A DNA stretch of 64,000 bases from SHZI01 sp963802215 (GCA_963802215.1 CAWDHQ010000001.1:992001-1056000), one strand, 5' to 3'; shown: positions 41,598 to 51,114, numbered from the stretch's first letter. Translations and numbers: made by a program. Notes: generated by a model not told the origin, from the letters alone.

Positions 41598-42470
41598 TCA
41601 GGCCGCGCTTTCCGGCGGCGGCGCCTGTTTGAGGAACTTGGCCAGGAGGGACGCGATCTCCTCCCGCAACTGACGCCGGTCCACGATCATGTCCACGGCC
41701 CCGTGCTCCAGGAGGAACTCGCTGCGCTGGAAGCCCTCCGGGAGCGTTTCCCGGACGGTCTGCTGGATTACTCGCGGTCCCGCGAAACCGATCAGAGCAT
41801 TCGGCTCGGCGATGTTCACGTCGCCCAGCATCGCAAGGCTGGCGGAAACGCCGCCTGTCGTGGGATCCGTCAGCACTGAAATGAACGGCACCCGTGCCTC
41901 GGCGAGTTCGGCCAGTGCCGCGCTGGTCTTGGCCATCTGCAGCAGCGAATACAACGCCTCCTGCATGCGCGCGCCCCCGCTGGCGGAAAAGCTGATCAGG
42001 GGGTGACGGTTCTCGCGGCTCCAGGCCGCGGCCCGGGCGAACTTTTCGCCGACCACGGAGCCCATGGATCCGCCCATGAACCGGAATTCGAAGGCACAGG
42101 CAACCACCGGCTGCCCGATCAACAGGCCGGTCATCGCGACCAGCGCGTCTCTCTCGCCGGTTTCCTTCTGGGCCTGGGCAATGCGGGTGCGGTAGGGCTT
42201 GCTGTCCTTGAACCGCAGGGGGTCGTGGGGGCTCAGCTTCTCCGCGATTTCGCGGCCCGTGCCCGGATCCAGGAACACCATCAGCCGGTCGCGGGCGACC
42301 AGGCGCATGTGAAAGCTGCACTTGGGACAGACTTGCAGGTTCCGCTCGAGCTCGGCCCGGTACAGCTGGGCGCTGCACTGGGGACACTTGATCCAGAGAC
42401 CCTCGGGAACGGAACGGGTGCGGCGCTCCGTCTTGATGCGCGAGGGCAGGACCTTCTCGTACCACGTCAT
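41598..42470 (-). CDS. accD: Acetyl-CoA carboxylase carboxyltransferase subunit beta
   Basis: The 290-residue protein has the N-terminal zinc ribbon with two CPxC-type pairs (KCPQC and VCPKC) and the carboxyltransferase fold (MGGSMGSVVGEKFARAAAWS, PLISFSASGGARMQE, LTDPTTGGVSASLAMLGD). With AccA it moves CO2 from biotin to acetyl-CoA. The trpF gene often found between truA and accD in pseudomonads is missing; only 24 bases separate the two. Confidence 0.98.
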   Translation of the reverse strand: MTWYEKVLPSRIKTERRTRSVPEGLWIKCPQCSAQLYRAELERNLQVCPKCSFHMRLVARDRLMVFLDPGTGREIAEKLSPHDPLRFKDSKPYRTRIAQAQKETGERDALVAMTGLLIGQPVVACAFEFRFMGGSMGSVVGEKFARAAAWSRENRHPLISFSASGGARMQEALYSLLQMAKTSAALAELAEARVPFISVLTDPTTGGVSASLAMLGDVNIAEPNALIGFAGPRVIQQTVRETLPEGFQRSEFLLEHGAVDMIVDRRQLREEIASLLAKFLKQAPPPESAA

Positions 42471-42494
42471 GCGCGAATCATAATCAAGTCCGCC

Positions 42495-43289
42495 TCAGTG
42501 ATCACGCCAGACCGCCCGGGGGGCCGGCGATGGCAGTTCCAGCGCCGCCGGGTAATGAACCTCCGCGAGATAGAGCCCCTGGGGCGGGGCCGTAGGCGCC
42601 CCGAGGCGACGATCCTTCGCTGCCAGCAATTCCCCGAGCCAGCCCGGTTCCGCCTCGCCGGACCCGACGCGGACCAGCGCGCCAACGATGTTGCGCACCA
42701 TGTGATACAGGAAGCCGTTGGCGCGAACCTCGATGTGGAGGTAGTCGGCTGTCCGGCTCACCACCAGCCGCTCGAGCCGGCGTACCGGGCTCCGGGCCTG
42801 GCAGCCGGCACCGCGGAACGCGGAGAAATCGTGTTCGCCGAGCAGGTACCCCGCGGCCGCGGCCATGCGGCCCTCCTGGAGCTCACCCCGAAGGCACCAG
42901 GCCCGGTCACGGTCCAGCGCGGACCGGACGTCGCGGTTCAGGAGGACGTAGCGATACGTGCGAGCCAGGGCGGAATAGCGGGCATGGAAATCGCCCGGCA
43001 CCTGGCGTACCCACTGCAGGGCTGCATCGGGCGGCAGGTTGCTGTTTACTCCCAACAGCCACGAGCGCAGCGAACGGCGCGCAGAGCTGTCGAAATGGAC
43101 GACCTGGCCACAGGCGTGCACGCCCGCGTCGGTCCGGCCGGCGGCCGCGGTCGAGACGGGTTCATCGGCCACCACGGCAATGGCGGCATTGAGCACATGC
43201 TGGACGCTCCGCGCGTGGCTCTGGGTCTGCCAGCCGGAGAAGGTGCTGCCGTCGTACTCCAGCCCGGCGGCGTAGCGCTGGGCGGTCAC
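42495..43289 (-). CDS. truA: tRNA pseudouridine(38-40) synthase
   Basis: The 264-residue protein has the catalytic Asp54 in AAGRTDAGVHA, then QVVHFD, and FLYHMVRNIVGALV further on, all TruA signatures. It modifies U38-U40 of the anticodon arm. It lies 50 bases after fimV in the usual fimV-truA linkage. Confidence 0.97.
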   Translation of the reverse strand: MTAQRYAAGLEYDGSTFSGWQTQSHARSVQHVLNAAIAVVADEPVSTAAAGRTDAGVHACGQVVHFDSSARRSLRSWLLGVNSNLPPDAALQWVRQVPGDFHARYSALARTYRYVLLNRDVRSALDRDRAWCLRGELQEGRMAAAAGYLLGEHDFSAFRGAGCQARSPVRRLERLVVSRTADYLHIEVRANGFLYHMVRNIVGALVRVGSGEAEPGWLGELLAAKDRRLGAPTAPPQGLYLAEVHYPAALELPSPAPRAVWRDH

Positions 43290-43339
43290 CCCTTGATCTG
43301 CGGCGGGGATCTCCAGCGCGGGTCTCCGGCGGGGACCGG

Positions 43340-46291
43340 TCAGTCCGTCAGGTCGTCGAGCAGGCGGCGGGCTTCCTGGCGCTGGGCCGAGTCGCCCTCC
43401 TCGAGAACCTCATTGAGGATGCTGCGCGCGCCGTCCGGATCGCCCATGTCCACGTAAGCCCTCGCCAGGTCGAGCTTGGTCCCGACCTCGGTCATGGTCG
43501 GCCCCTCGGGACCCCGGCGGCGGCCGGTCATGACGGAGGTCGGCTCCAGATCCTCGGCCCTGTCGTCGCCGATGTCGAAATCAACGGCGCTGAGCTCGGC
43601 CGAGGCCTCGCCAAGGCCGGTCGGGCCGACCCGCGGTTGCTCGGCAGTATCCTCGATGGCCCGGTGCTCGGATGTCTCGCTGGTGGAATCGCCGGCCAGG
43701 CCGCGGCCTGCCGCGCTCTTTTCCATCGCGTTGCTGAAGGCTGGCAGGTCGAGCGTGCCCTCGTCGTGCGCCATGCCGCGCATCTCCGCCGTGGAGTCGG
43801 GGTCCAGGCCCTTGAGCAGGTCAGAACCGTCGTCGTCCTCAGCCGAGCCGAGATCGAACACGAAATCCTCACCGGCCGGGCTGTCGACGCCTTCCAGGGC
43901 ATCGTGGATGCCGGTCCCCAGCTCGCCTGCGACCTGATCCAGGCCCGTCAGGTCCAGACCCAGGTCTTCGAGATTGATCTCCTCGGTCTGCTCACCGCCG
44001 CCCTGGCGGCGGGGATCGGTGGCGCCGGGTCGCATCCCCGGAACAGCGCTTTCGAGCGTCGGCGTCTCGAGGGTGCCCGCCCCCGCCGTCTCGACGGTTG
44101 GCGTTTCGATCGTGGGCGTCTCCATCGTGGTCGCGCCGAGGCCCCGGGACTCGATGGTCGGAGTCTCCATGGTCGGCGAATAGTCGCCGGCGTAGGGGGC
44201 TTCGATCGTGGGGCCCTCGACCGTCGGACCACCGGACTGCCGGCTTCCGCCACGGGCGGCGATCTCCGTCTGCATCATGCTGGTGTCATCCAGCGATGCG
44301 TCGTCAGCCGAGCCCAGGTCAAAGTCGAGCAAATCGGCGGACGGGCCCTGACGGGCTCCCGTGAGATCGAGGTCGACACCTTCGCCCTCGCCCTCGTCGA
44401 AGGAGATGTCCACACCGCCCTGGTCATCGGCCCCGCCAAGATCCAGCCCGACCTCACCGGTGGCGCCGACGGCGCCCGCGAACAGGGCTTCTCCGGGGCA
44501 GATCTGCTTGCCCATGATCACGACCTTGTTCCAGTCGGGATCGGCGGCACCCTTCAGCTGACGCTGGAAGGTCTGGGCTTCCTTGAGGAAAGCCGCCTTG
44601 TTCTCCCAGATGAAGTAGACCTCGAGGAGCTTGAGACGGAGGTCGCGCCGGTCCGGGCTGTCCCGCAGGGCGCGTGAGAGAAGTTCGGCGGCCTGGTCGT
44701 AGAGGCCGTAAGCCATGTGGAAGTCGGCCTCGGCAACCACATCGGCCTGATCGAGCTCGACCGCACCTTCGGTGCTGATGGTCCGCTCCAGGGGGGTTTC
44801 GGTATCCGCATCCCGCGCCGCCGCGCGACCCGCTGCCGCCGACACCTGGGTCCGGTCGGCCGTGGCTCCCTCCTCGACGCTATAACCGTCCCGGCGCACC
44901 AGAGGCTGCGTTCTGGCGGCGGCGCCCGACGACATGTCGCCGCGCAGGTCATTGCCGAAGCGGCCCGTGGCCTGGTCGGCCGCCGCCATGCGCCGGCGGG
45001 CAAAGACGAAGAAAAGGCCCGCCAGCAATACCGCAGCCGCCGATATGAGGAACCAGACATTGAAGACGATTCCCGCCAGCGCGCTGAGGAAGCCGCCGCT
45101 GGCGCGCTCACCCGCGGGGCGCCTGGCCGGCTTGCGCTCCTGCGCCGCCGGCACATCCGCGTCGACGGCCGGGGAAGGGGCCGGGGCGGCGACAGGCTCT
45201 TCGGCCGGCGCCTCGACATCGACCGGGGCCGGGGCCGGGACTTCGGCCGGCGGCTGTTCGGGGATCGGGGCCGGTGCGCGGCCCTCGAGCTGACTGACCC
45301 GGTCCTGCAGTGCCTTGAGCTGGCTGTCCTTGAGACTGAGCAGCCGCTGCTTCTCCGCCAGTTCGCGCTCCAGCGCCACCTTGTCGGCCGCCGTCGCAGG
45401 GGCCTGGCCCGAGCCGGCACCTGCCGTCTCTTCGGCGGGCGGGACGAGCTGCAGCCGGGATGGCGCGCCCGCGTCGGCGCCCGTGGCCGCATTCCGCCAG
45501 GCCTCATCCTGACGCCGGACCTCGTCGGCAGCCTCGCGGCTGGAAATACCGGCGATATCACTGCCACCGGGCACGCGCAGGATGGCGCCGCGCCGCAACA
45601 GGTTGATGTTGCCCGCAAACGCCTCCGGATTCGCCCGGTAGATCGCCAGCATCATCTGGTTCAGCGACACGTTGCTGTTGCCCCGCAGGCGCTCGGATAT
45701 CCCCCACAGGGTCTCGTTGGGGCGGACCGGGCCGTACACGTCGCCGCCGGGTCCGGCGGTCACGCGCCCGGTATCAGCGGGCGCAGCCCGGGAAACGTCC
45801 GCCGCGGACTCACGCCGGATGGCGGGTGCCGCCGGGGACGGCCCGGCTGCCGCGGGTGGGGCGGCCGGCGCGGACGTCGTGGCCTCCGGGCCGGCGGCGA
45901 AGGCCGGCGGATCCAGCAGGACGGTGTACTCGCGGAGCAGCCGGCCCTGGGGCCAGCCCACGTCCAGCAGGAGGGAAATGAAGGGTTCGCTGACGGGCTC
46001 GGTGGAGGTCACCCGGACCACGGCCCGGGATCCTTCCCGCTGGACCTGGAAGCTGAGGCCATCGAGGAAGGCGGGCCTGTCGAGTCCAAAGCGCTGGAAG
46101 GTGGCGGCCGGAGCCAGCTGGACGGAGAGCTGGTTCAGCTCATCCGCGGATTCCGCTGTCAAAGGAATCTCGGCCACGAAGGGCTGGTTCAGCGCCGACC
46201 GGAGCGTGATTTCGCCAAGGCCCAGGGCGCCGGCGGTCAACGGTAGAAGCCCCGCCAGCAGCGGGACTGCAGCGAGTCGAACTCGTGGCAT
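43340..46291 (-). CDS. fimV: FimV pilus-assembly / polar landmark protein
   Basis: From the ATG at 46291 (GGGGA six bases before) the protein has 983 residues. It shows a signal peptide, the FimV N-terminal domain (LGLGEITLRSALNQPFVAEIPL), a periplasmic LysM near residue 190 (GPVRPNETLWGISERLRG), a coiled coil and Pro/Ala linker, one membrane span near 418-440 (VFNVWFLISAAAVLLAGLFFVFA), and a long acidic cytoplasmic part. That part holds TPR-like helices, a repeated ETPTIE-type stretch (about residues 688-750) and the conserved FimV C-terminal helix pair (LDLARAYVDMGDPDGAR). It helps type IV pili and polar localisation. The FimX-like and second FimV-like genes lie 6-12 kb away. Confidence 0.94.
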   Translation of the reverse strand: MPRVRLAAVPLLAGLLPLTAGALGLGEITLRSALNQPFVAEIPLTAESADELNQLSVQLAPAATFQRFGLDRPAFLDGLSFQVQREGSRAVVRVTSTEPVSEPFISLLLDVGWPQGRLLREYTVLLDPPAFAAGPEATTSAPAAPPAAAGPSPAAPAIRRESAADVSRAAPADTGRVTAGPGGDVYGPVRPNETLWGISERLRGNSNVSLNQMMLAIYRANPEAFAGNINLLRRGAILRVPGGSDIAGISSREAADEVRRQDEAWRNAATGADAGAPSRLQLVPPAEETAGAGSGQAPATAADKVALERELAEKQRLLSLKDSQLKALQDRVSQLEGRAPAPIPEQPPAEVPAPAPVDVEAPAEEPVAAPAPSPAVDADVPAAQERKPARRPAGERASGGFLSALAGIVFNVWFLISAAAVLLAGLFFVFARRRMAAADQATGRFGNDLRGDMSSGAAARTQPLVRRDGYSVEEGATADRTQVSAAAGRAAARDADTETPLERTISTEGAVELDQADVVAEADFHMAYGLYDQAAELLSRALRDSPDRRDLRLKLLEVYFIWENKAAFLKEAQTFQRQLKGAADPDWNKVVIMGKQICPGEALFAGAVGATGEVGLDLGGADDQGGVDISFDEGEGEGVDLDLTGARQGPSADLLDFDLGSADDASLDDTSMMQTEIAARGGSRQSGGPTVEGPTIEAPYAGDYSPTMETPTIESRGLGATTMETPTIETPTVETAGAGTLETPTLESAVPGMRPGATDPRRQGGGEQTEEINLEDLGLDLTGLDQVAGELGTGIHDALEGVDSPAGEDFVFDLGSAEDDDGSDLLKGLDPDSTAEMRGMAHDEGTLDLPAFSNAMEKSAAGRGLAGDSTSETSEHRAIEDTAEQPRVGPTGLGEASAELSAVDFDIGDDRAEDLEPTSVMTGRRRGPEGPTMTEVGTKLDLARAYVDMGDPDGARSILNEVLEEGDSAQRQEARRLLDDLTD
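44040..44230 (-). repeat. Degenerate ETPTIE peptide repeats in FimV
   Basis: The coding sequence holds about eight variants of the six-residue unit (E/G)(T/G)PT(I/V/L)E, for example GPTVEGPTIE, METPTIES, METPTIETPTVE and LETPTLES, at about residues 688-750. The DNA repeats are irregular (GTC..CTCC..GGTCGG type), which suggests old duplication. Confidence 0.6.
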
Positions 46292-46297
46292 CACCAA

Positions 46298-46458
46298 TCC
46301 CCGATTGAGCCGTCAGCACCACCCCTCATCGGGGAGCCCAAGTAGCCGATGGCCTAGAAGTGGAACCAACTATAGCCCATATGGTCCCGCCGCGTAAGGC
46401 AGAGACGCCCGATTCTGGAAGTGGTCGCGAATCCGCAGCTCGGCGACCCGCACACTCT
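46298..46458. other. 161-bp spacer between fimV and aroC
   Basis: No gene is supported. On the minus strand TATAGT with TTACGC 17 bases upstream could be a weak fimV promoter. The TATAGT lies at about 46371-46376. Nothing terminator-like with a T-run was found behind aroC's neighbour. Confidence 0.25.
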
Positions 46459-47565
46459 TCAGCGCGGCGCCCTTCCGGCCTCGACCGCCGGAGTCAGCGG
46501 CTGCACATCCGCGTTCTGGGCCCGGTGCCTCAGGTAATGGTCCATCAGGACGATGGCCAGCATCGCCTCGGCGATTGGCGCGGCACGGAGTCCCACGCAC
46601 GGATCATGGCGACCGGTGGTCGCCACCTCCGCCGGTTCCCCTTCTTCGTCCACCGTGTCGCCGGGCAGTCGGATGCTGGACGTCGGCTTCAGCGCCATGC
46701 TCACGAGGATGTCCTGGCCGGTGGAAATCCCGCCCAGGATGCCGCCTGAAGCATTGCGCCGGAAACCCGAGGGCGTGATCTCGTCCCGGTGCTCCGTGCC
46801 CTTCTGCGCAACCACCGCGAAGCCGGCCCCCAGCTCGACGGCGCGAACGGCGTTGATACCCATCAGTGCATGGGCGATGTCGGCCTCGAGCTTGTCGAAA
46901 ACAGGTTCGCCAAGCCCGGCCGGCACCCCGCTGGCGATGACATTGATCCGCGCCCCGATGGAGTTCCCCTCCTTGCGCAGCGCGTCCATGTAGGCCTCCA
47001 GCTCGGGGACGCGCGCGGGATCGGCGCAGAAGAACGGGTTGTCGTCGACTGTCGCGAGGTCCACCACATCGAGCACCAGCGGACCGAGCTGGCGCAGGTA
47101 GCCGCGGATCTCCACGCCCAGTCGCAGCTGAAGGTACTTGCGGGCGATCGCGCCGGCCGCCACCCGCATGGCCGTCTCCCGGGCCGAGGAGCGGCCACCG
47201 CCCCGGTAGTCGCGGATGCCGTACTTCTGCTGGTACGAATAGTCGGCATGACCGGGCCTGAAGCGGTCCTTGATCTTGCGGTAGTCCCCCGACTTCTGGT
47301 CCACGTTCTCGATGAGGAGCCCGATGGGAGTTCCTGTGGTGAGGCCCTCGAACACGCCGGAGAGGATCCTGACCGTGTCGGGTTCGCGCCGCTGGGTCGT
47401 GTGCCGGGACTTGCCGGGACGCCGGCGCTCCAGGTCCTTCTGGATGTCGGCCTCGGCGAGCGGCATGCCGGGCGGGCAGCCGTCGACGATGCAGCCGAGG
47501 GCGGGCCCGTGGCTCTCGCCGAAGGTCGTGACGGTGAAGGACTTGCCAATGGAGTTGCCGGACAT
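46459..47565 (-). CDS. aroC: Chorismate synthase
   Basis: The 368-residue protein begins MSGNSIGKSFTVTTFGESHG and has the three family signatures: GESHGPALGCIVDGCPPG, DYRGGGRSSARETAMRVAAGA and the C-terminal RHDPCVGLRAAPIAEAMLA. It makes chorismate, the last common step of aromatic synthesis, using reduced FMN. It follows prmB by 14 bases, the conserved prmB-aroC order. Confidence 0.98.
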   Translation of the reverse strand: MSGNSIGKSFTVTTFGESHGPALGCIVDGCPPGMPLAEADIQKDLERRRPGKSRHTTQRREPDTVRILSGVFEGLTTGTPIGLLIENVDQKSGDYRKIKDRFRPGHADYSYQQKYGIRDYRGGGRSSARETAMRVAAGAIARKYLQLRLGVEIRGYLRQLGPLVLDVVDLATVDDNPFFCADPARVPELEAYMDALRKEGNSIGARINVIASGVPAGLGEPVFDKLEADIAHALMGINAVRAVELGAGFAVVAQKGTEHRDEITPSGFRRNASGGILGGISTGQDILVSMALKPTSSIRLPGDTVDEEGEPAEVATTGRHDPCVGLRAAPIAEAMLAIVLMDHYLRHRAQNADVQPLTPAVEAGRAPR

Positions 47566-47579
47566 CTCTGCTCTGCTCG

Positions 47580-48530
47580 CTACTTCTCTTCCCCGGTGCC
47601 GGCTCCGGGCACGCAGGCCCGGAGATTGGCCGCGCTGACCAGGGCAATCCCCTCTCCGCCATGCAGGAGGTCCGGCCAGATGAAGGGCACCGCCGGAAAC
47701 CGGGCCTCCAGAGCGCCTGTCCCGGCGCCGACCTCCAGGGCCAGCCAGCCCTGTGGCGTCAGAAAGCGAGCGGCATGGTGCAGTATTCCCGCCGGCGTTT
47801 CCATCCCGTCCGACCCGGAAACAAGAGCAAGGCGGGGTTCGTGGCCATACTCCGGCGGGAAGGTTTCCACGTCATCCTCCGGCACATAGGGTGGGTTGGT
47901 GACGATCAGGTCGAACTGGCCCTGGAGCCCGGCGTAGAGGTCTGCCTGGACGAGTTCCACCCGGTCAGCCACGGCATGCCGGTCCACGTTCACGGCCGCG
48001 ACGGCCAGCGCATCCGCGGAAATGTCCGTGGCGACGACGCGGCTCCGTGGGAATGCACGCGCCAGGGCCACGGCGATGCAGCCGCTGCCGGTTCCGATCT
48101 CGAGGATCCGCCGGATCCCGGTCGGGTCCATCCAGGGCTCGAAGCGGCTCGCAATGAGTTCCGCGAAGGGCGACCGCGGAATCAATACGCGCTGGTCCAC
48201 GAAGAAGGGGAGCCCCGCGAACCAGGCCTCGCCCGTAAGGTAGGGCAAGGGGCGACGCGTGGTGATGCGTCGTTCGAGCAACGCCTCGATTTTCCGGCGA
48301 TCCGGCTCCGGCACGGCTTTCTGGTAGGCCCGGCCGGCATCGGCGTGGTCCAGGGCCAGCACGTGGAACACGAGGGCAGCAGCCTCGTCGCGCGCGTTTC
48401 CGGTACCGTGGCCAAAGAAGACCTGCGCCTCCTCCAGGCGGGCCTCGCACTCGCGGATCAGTCCGCCCACGCTATCCGGAGCGTGCTGCTTGCGCGTGCG
48501 CCGGCGCACCCCGCCCGGACCTGCTGTCAT
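47580..48530 (-). CDS. prmB: Ribosomal protein uL3 N5-glutamine methyltransferase
   Basis: The 316-residue protein has motif I (RILEIGTGSGCIAVALA) and the Gln-binding TNPPYVPEDD of the PrmB/PrmC family. The N-terminal helical region with VFFGHGTGNARDEA and the aroC neighbour point to PrmB, not PrmC. It methylates a glutamine in uL3. The start ATG is divergent from psd, 71 bases apart. Confidence 0.95.
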   Translation of the reverse strand: MTAGPGGVRRRTRKQHAPDSVGGLIRECEARLEEAQVFFGHGTGNARDEAAALVFHVLALDHADAGRAYQKAVPEPDRRKIEALLERRITTRRPLPYLTGEAWFAGLPFFVDQRVLIPRSPFAELIASRFEPWMDPTGIRRILEIGTGSGCIAVALARAFPRSRVVATDISADALAVAAVNVDRHAVADRVELVQADLYAGLQGQFDLIVTNPPYVPEDDVETFPPEYGHEPRLALVSGSDGMETPAGILHHAARFLTPQGWLALEVGAGTGALEARFPAVPFIWPDLLHGGEGIALVSAANLRACVPGAGTGEEK

Positions 48531-48601
48531 GTTCCGCCCACCGACTGCTGGCTGACCCGCGTATAGAATACGTCGCCGCCGCGCCCGGGAACCTTCCGCC
48601 G

Positions 48602-49468
48602 ATGCTCCCTTCAGTCCTGGACCAGTTGTTCGTCCTCTTCCAGCGCCTGCTGCCCGAGCGGTTGATGGGCCAGCTGGTCCATTCGGTCACCCGGAGCCGG
48701 ACGCCCTGGGTGCGCACCCTGCTGATCCGCACCTTCGTGCGCCTGTACCGGGTAAACCTCGCGGACGTCGAGCATCCCGAGCCTGAAGCCTGGGAGCACA
48801 TGAACGCGTTCTTCACCCGGCCGCTCCGCCCCGGCGCCCGGCCCGTGGCGCCCGGCCCGCGCACGGTCGTCAGCCCGAGCGACGGGACGCTGGAGCATGC
48901 CGGCTACGCCGAGGCAGCGCAGCTGGTGCAGGCCAAACGCTTCCGCTACCGGATCGCCGACTTCCTGGCCCTGGAGCCCGGGGAGGCGGAGCCCTTCAGC
49001 GGGGGTGCCACGGCCACCATCTACCTGGCACCTCACGATTATCACCGGGTGCACCTGCCGCTCGCCGGGCGGGTGACCGGCACGGTGTACGTGCCGGGGC
49101 GCCGCTGGGCCGTCAATCGTCGTACCGTCCGGACGGTGCCGGGGCTGTTTGCGGCCAATGAGCGGGTCATCGTCTGGTGCGAGAACGGCGCCGGCCGTTT
49201 CGCGGTTGTCCTCGTCGGCGCCCTGAACGTTGCCAGCATCTCGCTGGCTTGGAGTGGCGAGGTGCCATCGGCAGGCCACCTGGTCCGGACCCTGCTCCCT
49301 CCGGCAGAACCCGACCTGAACCTGCCCGCCGGCGGCTTGCTGGGGCAGTTCAACCTGGGCTCGACGGTGGTCATCGTTGCGGAACGAGGCCTCATCCGGT
49401 GGGACGGCAACCTGGAAACCGGTGCGCCGATCCGGATGGGCACCCGCCTGGGCGAGAGCCCCACCTGA
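48602..49468 (+). CDS. psd: Phosphatidylserine decarboxylase proenzyme
   Basis: The 288-residue protein has the self-cleavage motif LGST with Ser254, which becomes the pyruvoyl group, and the membrane-linked YLAPHDYHRVHLPLAG segment. It makes phosphatidylethanolamine. Length is normal (E. coli 322; Pseudomonas about 290). The stop shares one base with the epmA start (TGATG), so translation is coupled. Confidence 0.97.
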   Translation: MLPSVLDQLFVLFQRLLPERLMGQLVHSVTRSRTPWVRTLLIRTFVRLYRVNLADVEHPEPEAWEHMNAFFTRPLRPGARPVAPGPRTVVSPSDGTLEHAGYAEAAQLVQAKRFRYRIADFLALEPGEAEPFSGGATATIYLAPHDYHRVHLPLAGRVTGTVYVPGRRWAVNRRTVRTVPGLFAANERVIVWCENGAGRFAVVLVGALNVASISLAWSGEVPSAGHLVRTLLPPAEPDLNLPAGGLLGQFNLGSTVVIVAERGLIRWDGNLETGAPIRMGTRLGESPT

Positions 49469-50469
49469 TGCACTGGCGGCCGAGCGCTTCCCTGGCCACC
49501 CTGCGGCAGCGTGCCCGCCTGCTCCGCGAGACGCGGGAGTTCTTCGACCGGAGGGGAGTGCTGGAGGTGGAGACCCCGGCGATGGTGGAGCATGCGGTAA
49601 CCGACCCGCATCTCCAGAACATCACGGTGCAACTCGGCAATGGCCGGAGCCTGTTCCTCCACACCTCGCCCGAGTTCCACATGAAGCGCCTGCTGGCGGC
49701 CGGCACGCCCGACATCTGGCAGCTCTGCAAGGTGTTCAGGGACGGGGAGGCCGGCCGGCGTCACGAGCCCGAGTTCACGCTGCTGGAGTGGTACCGGCAT
49801 GACTTCACGCTGGATCAGCTGGCGCACGAAACCTGCGAGCTCCTCCTGGCGCTCGAGCAGGCGGCGGAATGCGCCGGTGCCGCACCCGCAATCAGTGCAA
49901 CGCCCCCGGCATTCTGGACGTACGCAACGCTCTTCCAGGAGGCACTCGGGGTCGATCCCCTGACCGCCGGGGCCCGTGAATTGCAGGCCTGCGCATTGCG
50001 CCTGCTGGGCCCGGAAGTCAGCGCGGAACTACGCGCCGGACTTGGCGACGAGCCGTCGTTGTGGCTCGACCTGCTGATGAGCCATGCGGTGAGCCAGTAC
50101 CTGGCAGGGACCGGCATCGCCGTAATTACCGGCTACCCGGCCGCGCAGGCCGCGCTGGCCAGGCTGGACCCGGCGGACCCGCGGGTGGCGGAACGTTTCG
50201 AGATCTTCTGCGGGGGCATCGAGGTGGCAAACGGATATCGGGAACTTGGCGACGCCCGGGAACAGGAACGACGGTTCTCCGCCGACCGTGGATTACGCGC
50301 CCGCCTTGGCCGGCCGGACGTGGCGCCCGATCAGCGGCTGGTGCAAGCGCTGGAGCACGGCCTGCCCGACTGCGCAGGCGTCGCCGTCGGCTTCGATCGC
50401 GTGGTGATGATCCTGCTCGGGCTCGCCTCGCTGCAGGACGCGATCAGCTTCCCGGTGCTGGAAACCTGA
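49468..50469 (+). CDS. epmA: EF-P--(R)-beta-lysine ligase
   Basis: From the ATG at 49468 the protein has 333 residues (325 in E. coli). It is a class II lysyl-tRNA-synthetase paralogue without the anticodon-binding domain, with FLHTSPEFHMKRLLAAG (motif 2 region), RRHEPEFTLLEWYR and the C-terminal GVAVGFDRVVMILLG (motif 3). It attaches (R)-beta-lysine to EF-P Lys34. A longer in-frame extension to 49177 lies within psd and was discarded. It is convergent with efp, 35 bases apart. Confidence 0.97.
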   Translation: MHWRPSASLATLRQRARLLRETREFFDRRGVLEVETPAMVEHAVTDPHLQNITVQLGNGRSLFLHTSPEFHMKRLLAAGTPDIWQLCKVFRDGEAGRRHEPEFTLLEWYRHDFTLDQLAHETCELLLALEQAAECAGAAPAISATPPAFWTYATLFQEALGVDPLTAGARELQACALRLLGPEVSAELRAGLGDEPSLWLDLLMSHAVSQYLAGTGIAVITGYPAAQAALARLDPADPRVAERFEIFCGGIEVANGYRELGDAREQERRFSADRGLRARLGRPDVAPDQRLVQALEHGLPDCAGVAVGFDRVVMILLGLASLQDAISFPVLET

Positions 50470-50504
50470 CTACCGGCGCCGCGCCCACCGCGCCCGAAGG
50501 CAGA

Positions 50505-51071
50505 CTACTTGACCCGCGAGACGTAGGCGTTCGAGCGGGTGTCGCACTTGATGACTTCGCCCTCGTTGATGAACAGCGGCACCTTGACCACGGCGCCGGT
50601 CTCGAGGCGCGCGGGCTTCAGGCCCCCGGTCGCGGTGTCGCCGCGGACACCGGGATCGGTCTCGACGATCTTGAGTTCCACGAAGATCGGCGGCACGACC
50701 GTCAGCGGCACGCCGTTCCAGAGCGTTACCGTGCAGGTGTCCTGCTCCCGGAGCCACTGCTTCGCCTCTTCGACAGCGGTGGCCGAGGCCGGCAACTGCT
50801 CGAATGTCTCCGGATCCATGAAGTACCAGAGATCGCCATCGTTGTAGAGGTACTGCATGGGCCGGTCCATGACATCAGCGCCCTCGATGGAATCGCTGTT
50901 GCGGTAGGTCTTCTCCACGGTCCGTCCGGTGCGCAGGTTGCGGATGCGCACGCGGTTGAAGGCCTGGCCCTTCCCGGGCTTGACGAACTCATTGTCGACG
51001 ACGGTGCAGGGATCCCCGTCGATCAGGACCTTGCTGCCGCTCCGGAGATCGCTCGCGCTGTAACTGGCCAT
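50505..51071 (-). CDS. efp: Translation elongation factor P
   Basis: From the ATG at 51071 the protein has 188 residues, as in E. coli, with Lys34 in PGKGQAF, the site of beta-lysylation by EpmA. It relieves ribosome stalling at polyproline. The window holds many proline-rich proteins (DedD, FimV, SLBB export protein) that may need it. A -10 box TAGAAT lies at 51100-51105. An upstream frame to 51116 would run into epmB and was discarded. Confidence 0.98.
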   Translation of the reverse strand: MASYSASDLRSGSKVLIDGDPCTVVDNEFVKPGKGQAFNRVRIRNLRTGRTVEKTYRNSDSIEGADVMDRPMQYLYNDGDLWYFMDPETFEQLPASATAVEEAKQWLREQDTCTVTLWNGVPLTVVPPIFVELKIVETDPGVRGDTATGGLKPARLETGAVVKVPLFINEGEVIKCDTRSNAYVSRVK

Positions 51072-51099
51072 AGAAACCCATTCGTTTGAGTAGCCGGGT

Positions 51100-51105
51100 A
51101 TTCTA
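51100..51105 (-). promoter_or_regulatory. -10 box for efp in the 43-bp efp/epmB divergent spacer
   Basis: TAGAAT on the minus strand lies 28 bases before the efp ATG. The -35 (TCTGGC, 18 bases upstream, weak) falls inside the epmB coding sequence, so expression of the two genes may interfere. Confidence 0.45.
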
Positions 51106-51114
51106 GCCTGATCC

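Noticed and set aside
44717..46246. A 509-codon plus-strand frame opposite fimV
   Set aside because: Low-complexity Arg/Gly-rich translation, antisense to a gene with clear FimV and LysM domains.
49177..49467. N-terminal extension of epmA
   Set aside because: It lies inside psd in another frame; EpmA of normal length starts at 49468.
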